13,246 bases of DNA from Phoronis ovalis (lineage: Eukaryota; Phoronida; Phoronidae), in NCBI GenBank assembly GCA_028565635.1, contig JAOXYB010039451.1:1-13246 (forward strand), read 5' to 3'. Positions 1-6,956 of this stretch are shown here, in pieces. The position numbers and the translations under genes are program-made. The first letter of the stretch is position 1. The number at the start of each line of letters is the position of its first letter. The notes beneath the pieces were generated by a model. That model was not told the origin of the DNA and searched no databases. It saw nothing but the letters and a program-made list of their open reading frames with translations.

Positions 1-228
1 GATAACAACTTGCGTCCAGATACTACATTAGAAAAACTGGGCAAATTAAAGCAAAATATGCTTTATAATTTAATATCAGGTTTAGGGATGCGATGTGCAT
101 TAATTGTTCCTTTACATATACTAACTGCATTTAAAGATAACATGAAAGCGTCATCCCCCTTGAACTCTAGACTTGTTTTTATATTTTTGACTGTTATCAG
201 CTCATTTGGATTGACCTCATATGGCTAA
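1..228 (+). other. Open frame entering from the left edge, possible gene end
   Basis: The frame is open from the first base to a TAA at 226-228, about 75 codons, with no proper start inside the window. The translation has two hydrophobic stretches. One is around codons 28-42 (bases 82-126). The other is near the C-terminus, LVFIFLTVISSFGLTS, and could span a membrane. It could be the last exon of a membrane-protein gene lying to the left, or a chance open frame in AT-rich DNA. I recognise no family and no obvious splice acceptor opens it. Confidence 0.2.
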
Positions 229-1102
229 GAGTAGAATTTGGCATCTATGATCGAGGAAGCAAAAGACCCACTAGGACGGAGTTAGCCTTCATGCAACAAA
301 AGAAACTTGGTTTGGGATAAAATTGCTTTCATAAAGCCGTTACTAACAGGTTACAATAAATTAGTTTTTAATGTTTTTTTTTTGACATTATTAATGTAAG
401 ACTTATTGGTTTGGGCAAGCTTCAGCTGCAAGAAATATTCAAGTTTTATGATACTATTCTGTTTTACTTCCACAAAAATAGTATGTTATTTCCAATATAA
501 ATAGTTTTATTTACTTTTTTAAATTATAGGTAACTAATTGCAAACAATTTCTGCTACATTCAAACGCCGTCAATAAGATCAACAAGAAAAACTCAACATG
601 TAAGTGCGATATTGTGAATAGTTGCAAGATGAACAATGTTTTACAAATCTTGACTTCTATATTATATGTACGTCTTATTGGACACAAAACAGACTAATTT
701 AAAAGGTTGATATAATTAAAGATGTTGAGGGAGTAGAACTTTAAAAAAAAACTTCAAGCGTGAATCTATTAAGGGAAATCAGGGGATAGAGTCACAACTA
801 TCTTAATTTTTCTTGTGTCCGCAGGGAAAAAAATCGAAATATTATCAACTTGGTATAATGTTTAAAATAGCCTCCGTTTTCCGTAAACAGGCATCATGAT
901 AAATAATAGTTAAAGAGTTGATTTCTTCGTTTTGTGTCATGTATCATATCCCAGGTATCATCATAACACTAAACACGATAGACAGAGCTCTCCCCAATTG
1001 TACTCTGAAAAACAGAGATACCCTCATTATAGTAAAAACAGAATTAGGTCCCTTGGTTTTTCTCTGATGATTTGCCCGGATGAGATATATCGCTATTTTT
1101 AT
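229..1102. other. Non-coding AT-rich stretch upstream of element A
   Basis: I see no gene here. Homopolymer T and A runs are common (for example near 373-382 and 742-752). The only structured item is a possible spliced exon at 530-599, listed separately. The open frames on both strands around 932-1177 overlap each other and run into element A. They have no coding character. Confidence 0.5.
530..599 (+). other. Possible untranslated or small coding exon
   Basis: A 70-base block is bounded by a reasonable splice acceptor (ttacttttttaaattatag, AG at 528-529) and a good donor (GTAAGTG from 600). Frame 1 stays open for all 23 codons. It could be a 5' leader exon of the LRR gene, joining to the weak acceptor TATACAG near 1525-1531. 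It could also belong to a gene to the left. Both are inference, because a paired acceptor and donor 70 bases apart can arise by chance. Confidence 0.2.
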
Positions 1103-1471
1103 CCCGGGGGTACTCAGAGTTCCGTCTATATAGGGATGTGCCGCTTTAGTGGATCCGGTTTTTGACCAAATTAACAAAGAGGATCCGATTGTTTGATCAA
1201 TTTAGCAGAGCGGATCCAGTTTTTGATCAAATTATTTTTTTTTAAAATAAATAAGTTAAGTTGATCTGTTGTTTTTTTTGCTAAACTATGTGGACTGGGT
1301 TATTCACTATTAGCAAGCCGGTTTTCCAACACACATGAAATTGGCAATAAGGTTTTTTAACAAAAAATAAGCAAACGGCTTTTTGGCGTGAAAAAATTAA
1401 TTGAGAGCATCAGGTTTTTAAGCCTTAGCCGTCGCACACTCCTACCTAAAATTTTATGAAGTACCCCCTGG
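1103..1471 (+). mobile_element. TIR element A (MITE-like), upstream of LRR gene
   Basis: The left end reads CCCGGGGGTACTC. The right end, read on the minus strand, is CCAGGGGGTACTT, so the two form a short imperfect terminal inverted repeat. The flanking octamers are ATTTTTAT (1095-1102) and GTTTTTAT (1472-1479), which match at 7 of 8 positions. That fits an old 8-bp target-site duplication. Inside is the subterminal block GGGATGTGCCGCT (1134-1146), shared in variant form with element D, and then a tandem GGATCC-containing repeat. At about 369 bp it has no room for a transposase, so it is non-autonomous. It ends about 120 bp before the LRR start codon. The superfamily is not determined. Confidence 0.75.
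1151..1234 (+). repeat. Tandem ~31-bp repeat with GGATCC, inside element A
   Basis: Three units begin at 1151, 1181 and 1212, each opening with GGATCC and continuing with a T-rich TTTGA(C/T)CAA(A/T)TTA core. The third unit is cut short at about 23 bases. Period is 30-31 bp. The repeat lies in the same subterminal position as the diverged tandem units of elements D and E. Confidence 0.85.
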
Positions 1472-1583
1472 GTTTTTATTACCCTGCTCTGTCACCTTGT
1501 CATAATATAGTATAATATTTTGAGTATACAGGAATAAAGAAGACTTGAAGATACTTGTATCATAGCATGAACAGAACCAATAA

Positions 1584-1592
1584 TAAGTTATC
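1584..1592 (+). other. In-frame stop just before the LRR start codon
   Basis: TAA at 1584-1586 is in frame with and only 9 bases upstream of the ATG at 1593. On an unspliced transcript this makes 1593 the first possible start. The preceding stretch (about 1500-1520) is rich in TATAATA-like sequence and could hold core promoter elements, but none is distinctive. Confidence 0.6.
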
Positions 1593-3620
1593 ATGTCGTA
1601 TTGTCATGTAGTGTGTTGTTTTAGGTATAAACTGGTAGCACAAGTTGCGTGCTTCCTTCTCATCACAAGAAATGTTGTTAGATGTCAGGAATGTCCAGAT
1701 GGTTGTAGGTGTGACTTTCGGCGAACAGCAACGGTCTGGTGTGACGGCGTCTTTCCAAAGTTTTTACCACGAATCTTTGTAGATAGACTGCATATCACCA
1801 ATTGTGATATAGCTGGTGCGTTAGATCAGAATAATTTGGCGTTTTTGAGAGGTACAAAACTGTCCACTCTGTCTATCACACAATGCAAGATTGCAAAGAT
1901 CACTGCAAAGGCGTTTACTGGTATCAAATATTTAACCAATTTAAATCTTACGAGTAACAAATTAACAGTCCTTGAAAATTTGTCCCTTGGTTTACAGCGT
2001 TTGCATACATTGCATTTAAAACATAATCAAATTACTAACATTGAAATTGGCGCGTTATCTCACGCTCCAATGTTAAGGTATTTGGATATAAGTAATAATC
2101 CATTAACGCCGTTTCTAAAAGACGTGTTTGTAAATTCAACGTCTCTTAAGTATCTTATTTTGAACAACGTTCACTTTAAATTTTTACCATCATTACTGTT
2201 CAAGGGCCTAACGTCTCTTGAACATTTGCAATTACGGAGTAATGATATTCGGACCGTATCCAACGACACCTTTGATGGTTTGGCCAGACTTACGTTTCTC
2301 AATCTGAACCATAACAAAATAACATCCTTCCCTCCCGGGACCTTTACGCCACTAACAAACTTGTATGAAGTTTACCTAAGTCGCAATCCGATCAAGTTAA
2401 ACACACGGGATCTTTTTTCTGATTATGGTTTTAAAAACTTGCAAACATTATTTCTTAAGTACTGTAATATTTCTGGCATTGCCCCGTCGGTGTTCCACGG
2501 TTTGAGAAAGTTGCGCGGTCTAGATCTATCCCATAATCACATTGAAGTTTTGAAGAAATTTACTTTTGATGGGTTGGCCCAACTAGAAGAATTAAGTTTA
2601 GAGTTCAACAAAATACAACAAATTGAACAAGACGCGTTTACATCTTTAGAGACAGTGATCAATTTAGTATTGTACAATAACAGTTTGAGAAACATTGACG
2701 GCAGTGTTTTTAACGCCATGACAAAGCTAAAGTATTTGCGTTTGGAGAATAATTTACTGACAGAATTTCCATCAAGTATGAATCTTCCGAATTTATATAG
2801 TCTTGTATTAAATAATAATCATTTATCAGATTACGGAAAAAGAAATCACCTTCCAAAACTTAAGCAGGTACAATTGGCCAGTAATAATTTGACAGAATTT
2901 CCTACAAACCTTTGGCTTAATGTAAAGAGCATAAATATCCAAAATAATCATATATCAGAGTTTTCTAGCCGCCATATTTCAAGTTATAATAATCTCAGAG
3001 CCGTGTACCTCGGATATAACGCTATTCAAAGCATGAATCAAGAAGATATGAAATCATACTTGAACCAATCTATAAATAAATGGGAATTGTACAGTGGGCA
3101 CTTTTCCCGAAAGCATTTAATTATGCTACACTTAACTGGCAACCCTATTCATTGCAACTGTGAAGTTTCTTGGTTAAAAACAATGCCAGCAATTACATAT
3201 AAAAACAAGAACGCCATGTTACGTTGCAAATCACCCCACAAGAAACGGCTGCTTTCAGAATCCACGGACTCTGATTTCATATGCACACCTCCAAGTTTTG
3301 ATTTTTCTTCACCCTTTGTTAACTCGTCAAGTGGCAATTATGTCTATAACTGCACTGCGAATGGCGACCCTTCTCCAAGAATTATTTTAGAAACCATTTC
3401 TACTTCTCCTGGAGCTTTGTTATCCAATGAGGATGTTAATGTTTGTTATTCTTTCGAGACAATCGCGACGATGCATCCCCCGAGTGACAAAAGGATTTCT
3501 CGAAATTCTATAAGTGTCCAACAAAGCAATGGTACTACGTCAAAAAGCGTTGGATTTCGTTGTACAGCTGAAAACATCGCAGGAAAGAGAAGAATGTTGT
3601 TTAACATGGACAATTATTGA
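1593..3620 (+). CDS. Secreted leucine-rich repeat protein with C-terminal Ig-like segment
   Basis: A single uninterrupted exon encodes 675 residues. A hydrophobic stretch at residues 14-24 (LVAQVACFLLI) acts as a likely signal peptide. An LRRNT cap follows with C34, C38, C40 and C50. About 18 LRRs run from residue 88 to 523, most exactly 24 residues long with the LxxLxLxxNxI/L core. The repeats around 378-442 are shortened to 21-22 residues and the one at 467-507 is expanded. An LRRCT cap has C521, C523, C545 and C564. Residues 583-670 look like a single Ig-like domain with C587 and C657 (CTANGDP and FRCTAENIAG). The usual core Trp and the DxGxY before the second Cys are missing. There are 11 N-glycosylation sequons. 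No transmembrane segment follows, so the product should be secreted unless 3' exons exist. Known LRR-Ig relatives act in adhesion, axon guidance and innate recognition. I cannot assign an orthologue. The frame is intact and the caps complete, so it is probably functional. Confidence 0.93.
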   Translation: MSYCHVVCCFRYKLVAQVACFLLITRNVVRCQECPDGCRCDFRRTATVWCDGVFPKFLPRIFVDRLHITNCDIAGALDQNNLAFLRGTKLSTLSITQCKIAKITAKAFTGIKYLTNLNLTSNKLTVLENLSLGLQRLHTLHLKHNQITNIEIGALSHAPMLRYLDISNNPLTPFLKDVFVNSTSLKYLILNNVHFKFLPSLLFKGLTSLEHLQLRSNDIRTVSNDTFDGLARLTFLNLNHNKITSFPPGTFTPLTNLYEVYLSRNPIKLNTRDLFSDYGFKNLQTLFLKYCNISGIAPSVFHGLRKLRGLDLSHNHIEVLKKFTFDGLAQLEELSLEFNKIQQIEQDAFTSLETVINLVLYNNSLRNIDGSVFNAMTKLKYLRLENNLLTEFPSSMNLPNLYSLVLNNNHLSDYGKRNHLPKLKQVQLASNNLTEFPTNLWLNVKSINIQNNHISEFSSRHISSYNNLRAVYLGYNAIQSMNQEDMKSYLNQSINKWELYSGHFSRKHLIMLHLTGNPIHCNCEVSWLKTMPAITYKNKNAMLRCKSPHKKRLLSESTDSDFICTPPSFDFSSPFVNSSSGNYVYNCTANGDPSPRIILETISTSPGALLSNEDVNVCYSFETIATMHPPSDKRISRNSISVQQSNGTTSKSVGFRCTAENIAGKRRMLFNMDNY

Positions 3621-3746
3621 TCGTGATAACTACAGCTAGGGCTATAACTTTCTTATCATATCCCCCGGGGGGGCTCACTTAAAAAAAAGTCGGATACGCA
3701 TGTTTGTCCGAAAAAACGGGGGTAAGGGTACCTTTTTCGCCGTTCG

Positions 3747-3768
3747 ACGGGGTTCCCGGGAACCCCGT
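3747..3768. repeat. 22-bp perfect palindrome inside element B
   Basis: The sequence is centred on CCCGGG, with core GGGGTTCCCGGGAACCCC at 3749-3766. It extends by one AC/GT step on each side. Both strands read the same over 22 bases. It could extrude as a cruciform or be a protein-binding site, but neither is shown. Confidence 0.9.
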
Positions 3769-4109
3769 TTAGGGGTCGATTTTGGCGGGAAACCACATTT
3801 AGGGGTATGTTTTTGGCAAATGTAACTTCCCGTTTAGGGGTTGGTTTTTAATTCACGTACACCTCCCGTTTAGGGGTCCTTTTTTCAGTGAGAGCAGCGA
3901 GCACGGCACTACCTTTTGGCGACCATTTTGCATTTTTTTAAAAATTTAGTGTATTATTTTGTTTTGACGACGTTTGTCGATTTTTTTGGGAACCGTTTTT
4001 TTTTTGGTTGTTAATTTTTCAGAGAAAACTTCCCGTTTAGGGGTACCTTTTTCAGCAATATCCCCCAGTTAGGGGTGGTATTTTGATCCTCCACTTCCCG
4101 TTTAGGGGC
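3764..4109 (+). repeat. Seven CCCGTTTAGGGGT units in two blocks, element B
   Basis: Unit starts are at 3764, 3794, 3829, 3865, 4032, 4064 and 4097. Spacing is 30-36 bases within each block. A 150-base T-rich spacer with a CAGCGAGCACGGC segment separates the fourth from the fifth unit. The second (CACATTTAGGGGT) and sixth (CCCAGTTAGGGGT) units are the most diverged, and the last ends in C rather than T. Each unit is usually followed by a T-rich run. Confidence 0.85.
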
Positions 4110-4215
4110 TTATTTTGCACCCTACGGACGAGCATGGGACTTTTTTCAAGTGAGTCCCCCGGGTCATATCCGTGTTACATGTACATAGCGCTAGGGAAAA
4201 AAATGTCATGTGTCC

Positions 4216-4221
4216 AATAAA
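4216..4221 (+). terminator. Candidate poly(A) signal for the LRR gene
   Basis: AATAAA lies about 600 bases after the LRR stop. It is the first canonical hexamer on this strand downstream of the stop that I found. If it is used, the 3' untranslated region contains the whole of element B. A second AATAAA is at 4299-4304. Confidence 0.4.
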
Positions 4222-4580
4222 GGTAGAAGATGAAAACATTTTCTTTCAGAATACTAAGAAAGACTTTAATCACTGACACTGATGACTGTATATCCATTAA
4301 TAAAAATGATGCAGACTATATAAATGTATTAAAATAATGTCTTCAAATAACTCTTAAAATATGAGATGTCTAGATACAATTTGTATATTTAGCATTAATT
4401 TTGAAAGAAGGAAACTATATATACCAAAGTAGCAGTTTAATAGAGAATTGTTACACAATAGTAATTTTATATCTTATATATCCTATTCAAAATATATAAA
4501 GTATTATAATGTAGTTGCAGTGTATAACTAGTATTGCCAAAAAAACACTAATAAGTCAGTTTCTAAATATAGTTTCACTG
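4222..4580. other. AT-rich intergenic stretch, nothing recognised
   Basis: No open frame, repeat or RNA structure stands out. The stretch consists of AT-rich sequence with short TATATA runs (around 4417-4424 and 4475-4499). Confidence 0.5.
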
Positions 4581-4602
4581 TGCGCCACTAGGGGGATGTG
4601 GG
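4581..4602 (+). promoter_or_regulatory. CTCF-like motif, forward
   Basis: GCGCCACTAGGGGGATGTGG contains CCACTAGGGGG, which fits the bilaterian CTCF core (CCASYAGRKGGCRS) except for the final C and R positions. It lies just left of element C. A motif match alone does not show binding. Confidence 0.35.
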
Positions 4603-4622
4603 CTGCATCATCATGAAAAGTA

Positions 4623-5067
4623 CCCGGTGGGACACTCAAATTAAATGTTGGTAATCATGCTCATTAATGCCTCAAGAAAAATCCTCTAAACAAGTGGTTA
4701 AAGAAACTTGAAAAATGAATCCTAAGCAAGACCTATGCCAAAATTGGTACCCTATTGAAAACTGAAATTTTCCAACAAGCCAGAAAAGACTCTAAGCTCC
4801 GTAAGCTGGTACTCTATTGTCTCTCAGTATTCAACCGTATTTAAGACTGAAATTTTTCGAAAAGGAAAAAAAAACAAGAAACACCTCGAAAATTGAACAC
4901 TAAGTAAGTCAAAAACAGACTCTAAGCTTAGGATTAAAAGCCATATCCTTTTTGGTCAAAATTGCTGATTTTATACTCTAAACAACTGGTCCTCAAATAA
5001 ACACCATTTTCACGCGTTTTTGTTAACGAGCATGATTACACACATTTGTTGAGTGGCCCCCATGGGG
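4623..5067 (+). mobile_element. TIR element C (MITE-like) with ~43-bp imperfect TIRs
   Basis: The left arm (4623-4665) begins CCCGGTGGGACACTCAA and ends with GTAATCATGCTCATT. The right arm (5025-5067), on the minus strand, begins CCCCATGGGGGCCACTCAA and ends with GTAATCATGCTCGTT. The arms differ by small indels and some substitutions. TA borders both ends, but there is no clear 8-bp duplication, so the target duplication is either TA or has eroded. The interior has four ACTCTAA(A/G)C motifs (near 4683, 4789, 4918 and 4975). Two of these extend to the direct repeat CTCTAAACAA(G/C)TGGT. There is no coding capacity. The CCC..GGGGG..ACTCA end pattern resembles element B, so the two may be distantly related. 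Confidence 0.75.
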
Positions 5068-5252
5068 TAAATAATTTATTTTATGGAAAAAATACTGTTT
5101 ATCCTTCTTCAAAGTAAATAAGTAGTAAATTATTCTTCCTAATAATGCCGTATTAAATAAAGAAAATGTAAATGACTCTTATCAGTAAATGAAAGATATA
5201 TTTCAAGGCAATGAATGCTATGCTAACACCCAAATCTCACAATTTCTCACAA

Positions 5253-5270
5253 TACCTCCCTGGTGGACGA
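5253..5270 (-). promoter_or_regulatory. CTCF-like motif, reverse
   Basis: The minus strand reads TCGTCCACCAGGGAGGTA. CCACCAGGG fits the CTCF core, but the positions that follow (AGG instead of GGC) do not. This is a weak match. Confidence 0.22.
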
Positions 5271-5334
5271 GACTTGAAACTATAACTAGAAAGAGTCCTA
5301 TCGTGTGCTGGTGGGAAATAAACAAATGTGATCA

Positions 5335-5354
5335 AATATAATATAATATAATAT
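5335..5354. repeat. AATAT pentanucleotide microsatellite
   Basis: About four units of an ATATA/AATAT five-base repeat, continuing imperfectly into the next TAATATA. Confidence 0.7.
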
Positions 5355-6057
5355 GCAAAATAATATACTGTATGTAAAAACCAGTTCACCTGCATTTAAA
5401 TGTAACAATGTAACACCAATGTTGTCAAATTAATAATGTTCATAAGCATTCGATGGATCTATTTTCTTTACATCCAGACTGTAACTGTAAAATTTCATGT
5501 AGTTTTGAAAGGAAAATTGCAAATAAAGTATACCGTTATGGACAGTCTTCCTTTTTGTTCATGACCATATGGGATATGGTATTATTTTCAAGCGGTGTTG
5601 TATAATAAATATATATATAACATATTATGTCCTTTGATTTTATTTTCTTGCATCACCCAATTTTCGCCAATTTATATAAAAAAATTATTGCTTTGATAAC
5701 AAGTTGCTCGAACATAATTTCAAGAATATTTGTATCTTATTATAAAACAGCTAATCCAGCATCTGTTCAATATTATGCATTTTATTAAAGACGGTTAGTA
5801 CAAACTTTAGTTCTTTTTTTGTAATCTGTTGCTGTAGAATTATTGATGAACACATTTTTTTTTCTTAAATATATCCAAAAGACACACATTTCTTCATGCC
5901 AAACTCTGTGCTGTTGTTGAATATTTTTTATCAAGAGTTTAAAATATCAGAGTAGATTTTGTGCAATCGACCCTAGGTGGCAGTACAATAGCTGATGATC
6001 AGATTCTGTTAAAAATACGTAAAAGATATTTTTAAAAATACTTTAAAGCTTCAACAA

Positions 6058-6454
6058 CCGGGATTACCTACTCGGGACGTGCCACTCGGAACGGCCATAT
6101 TTTTAACCTTCAGGTAAACATATAGGTCGCAATTTTCCCCTTCATGGTATAATTATGGATATTTTTTTCATGTTTTACAGGTATAAATTTAGGTTAAGAT
6201 CTAGTGGCCAGTCCAAAAAACGAAATAATATCGATCGCAGTTCGCAATTTTATTATCAGTTTCTGCGATCGTTCATAAATCCACCCCCAATACCATTGAA
6301 TCTATGTAATTCAGGTATAAATATGGGTATGGTATTTTGTGGTTTGGTATAAATATGGGTCTGTTTTTGTAGTGTTATCTAGGTTAAAACATTATCAGGC
6401 TTTTTTTGGGTCTGGTGGCAGGTCCCCACCAAAATTATAATCAAGTACCCCCAG
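6058..6454 (+). mobile_element. Decayed TIR element D, same family as A
   Basis: The right end AATCAAGTACCCCC (6439-6452) matches the right end of element A (ATGAAGTACCCCC). The preceding CCCCACCAAAATTATAA matches A's CCTACCTAAAATTTTAT. The left part has CGGGACGTGCCACT (6073-6086), a variant of A's GGGATGTGCCGCT, in the same order and orientation and followed by a TTTTTAACC like A's TTTTTGACC. The outermost left end has been lost or rearranged (CCGGGATTACCTACT). The interior has diverged units beginning GGTATAAAT (near 6180, 6315 and 6346). No target duplication was found. Confidence 0.65.
6232..6271. repeat. 9-bp inverted repeat in element D
   Basis: CGATCGCAG at 6232-6240 pairs with CTGCGATCG at 6263-6271, with a 22-base loop. 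It lies in the middle of the element and may be a relic of a longer palindrome. Confidence 0.8.
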
Positions 6455-6732
6455 ACTGCATCAGAAAAATACTTCCATCACTTGCTTTTGTGATGTATCC
6501 GATGATAAAATTAGCCAACCCAAGAAAGTAAAAACACAACTTCTCACCTTTTTTATTTTAACGTTCCGTTAGCGAAATTTATTGAAAATCAGTAAAAAGT
6601 CAAGTATGAGCAAGTTTGGATATAATATACAAAAGTGACCACTTGTCCCGCAACTTATATTAGTCCCAGGTTCAAGCTAAATATTCGGTCATTTCAATAA
6701 ATATTAGAAACCCCTATTGCCAGAGGTTAATT
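6455..6732. other. Short intergenic stretch before the second gene's promoter
   Basis: Nothing recognised beyond AT-rich sequence. Confidence 0.5.
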
Positions 6733-6763
6733 TCCGCCATATTGTGTATGGTTTCCAGGTGAC
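6733..6763. promoter_or_regulatory. Proximal promoter candidate: YY1-like and X-box-like sites
   Basis: TCCGCCATATTG at 6733-6744 is a YY1-type site on the minus strand (CAATATGGCGGA), common in TATA-less animal promoters. GTTTCCAGGTGAC at 6751-6763 fits the RFX X-box half-site pattern RYYNYY, a one-base spacer, then RRNRAC. The spacer is shorter than the usual two bases. The pair lies about 175-205 bp before the proposed start codon at 6939. RFX sites often control cilium genes. Both are motif matches only. Confidence 0.35.
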
Positions 6764-6938
6764 TAATTTACATACGAATGGTAAGGTTCCCATTTACCAG
6801 TGGCTGCATGCCTGAATATGTATTAAAATAGGAACTTATTCTTTATTTTAACATCGTGTAACAAAATGAAATAGATAAATAAAAACTCAAACTACCATGG
6901 ATAATATATTTTGATATTGTAATCGGAAATTCGTAAGA

Positions 6939-6956
6939 ATGTCGCAGAAAGTCGAG
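6939..6956 (+). CDS. Exon 1 coding part (MSQKVE) of the six-exon gene
   Basis: The ATG at 6939 starts six codons ending in GAG, followed by the consensus donor GTAAGT (6957-6962). Phase 0 agrees with exon 2. Some 5' untranslated sequence must precede it, with an unknown start. A six-codon first exon is weak evidence alone. The perfect donor, the matching phase and the promoter-like motifs upstream support it. Confidence 0.55.

Larger units (their letters stand above)
3664..4163 (+). mobile_element. TIR element B (MITE-like), 500 bp with perfect 8-bp TSD
   Basis: The element begins CCCGGGGGGGCTCACTT and ends, read on the minus strand, CCCGGGGGACTCACTTG. The inverted match continues through an A-rich run into AAAAAGTC, about 27 bp in all. 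The octamer TCATATCC is found on both sides, at 3656-3663 and 4164-4171, giving a clean 8-bp target duplication. The interior is markedly richer in G and C than the surroundings. It holds seven copies of a CCCGTTTAGGGGT unit and a 22-bp perfect palindrome, but no coding frame. It is non-autonomous and fairly young, judging by its perfect duplication. It lies 43 bp after the LRR stop codon, probably inside the 3' untranslated region. An 8-bp duplication is compatible with hAT, P, Merlin and other superfamilies, and I cannot choose among them. Confidence 0.88.
5068..6057. other. Intergenic AT-rich stretch
   Basis: No gene is visible. It contains a short AATAT-type pentanucleotide repeat at about 5335-5354 and a TA run near 5609-5620. 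Two weak reverse-strand CTCF-like matches lie at 5253-5270 and 5968-5984. The rest shows no structure I can name. Confidence 0.45.

Noticed and set aside
932-1177. Open frames of 77 codons on both strands
   Set aside because: They overlap each other on opposite strands, run into element A's repeats and have no recognisable protein character.
2537-3337. Minus-strand open frames inside the LRR gene
   Set aside because: They are shadows of the repetitive sense coding frame.
1593-3620. LRR gene as a processed pseudogene because it lacks introns
   Set aside because: The frame is intact for 675 codons with all cap cysteines and regular repeats. No poly(A) tail or retrocopy duplication is visible.
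3764-4109. TTTAGGGG units as interstitial telomere sequence
   Set aside because: The units are 30-36 bp apart with other sequence between them, not a contiguous short telomeric array, and they lie inside a TIR element.
3764-4109. Spaced repeats as a CRISPR array
   Set aside because: Units are 13 bases, imperfect and in an animal genome, with no cas genes.
6660-6700. GGTTCAAGC as a tRNA T-arm
   Set aside because: No matching acceptor stem, D-arm or anticodon arm is found around it.
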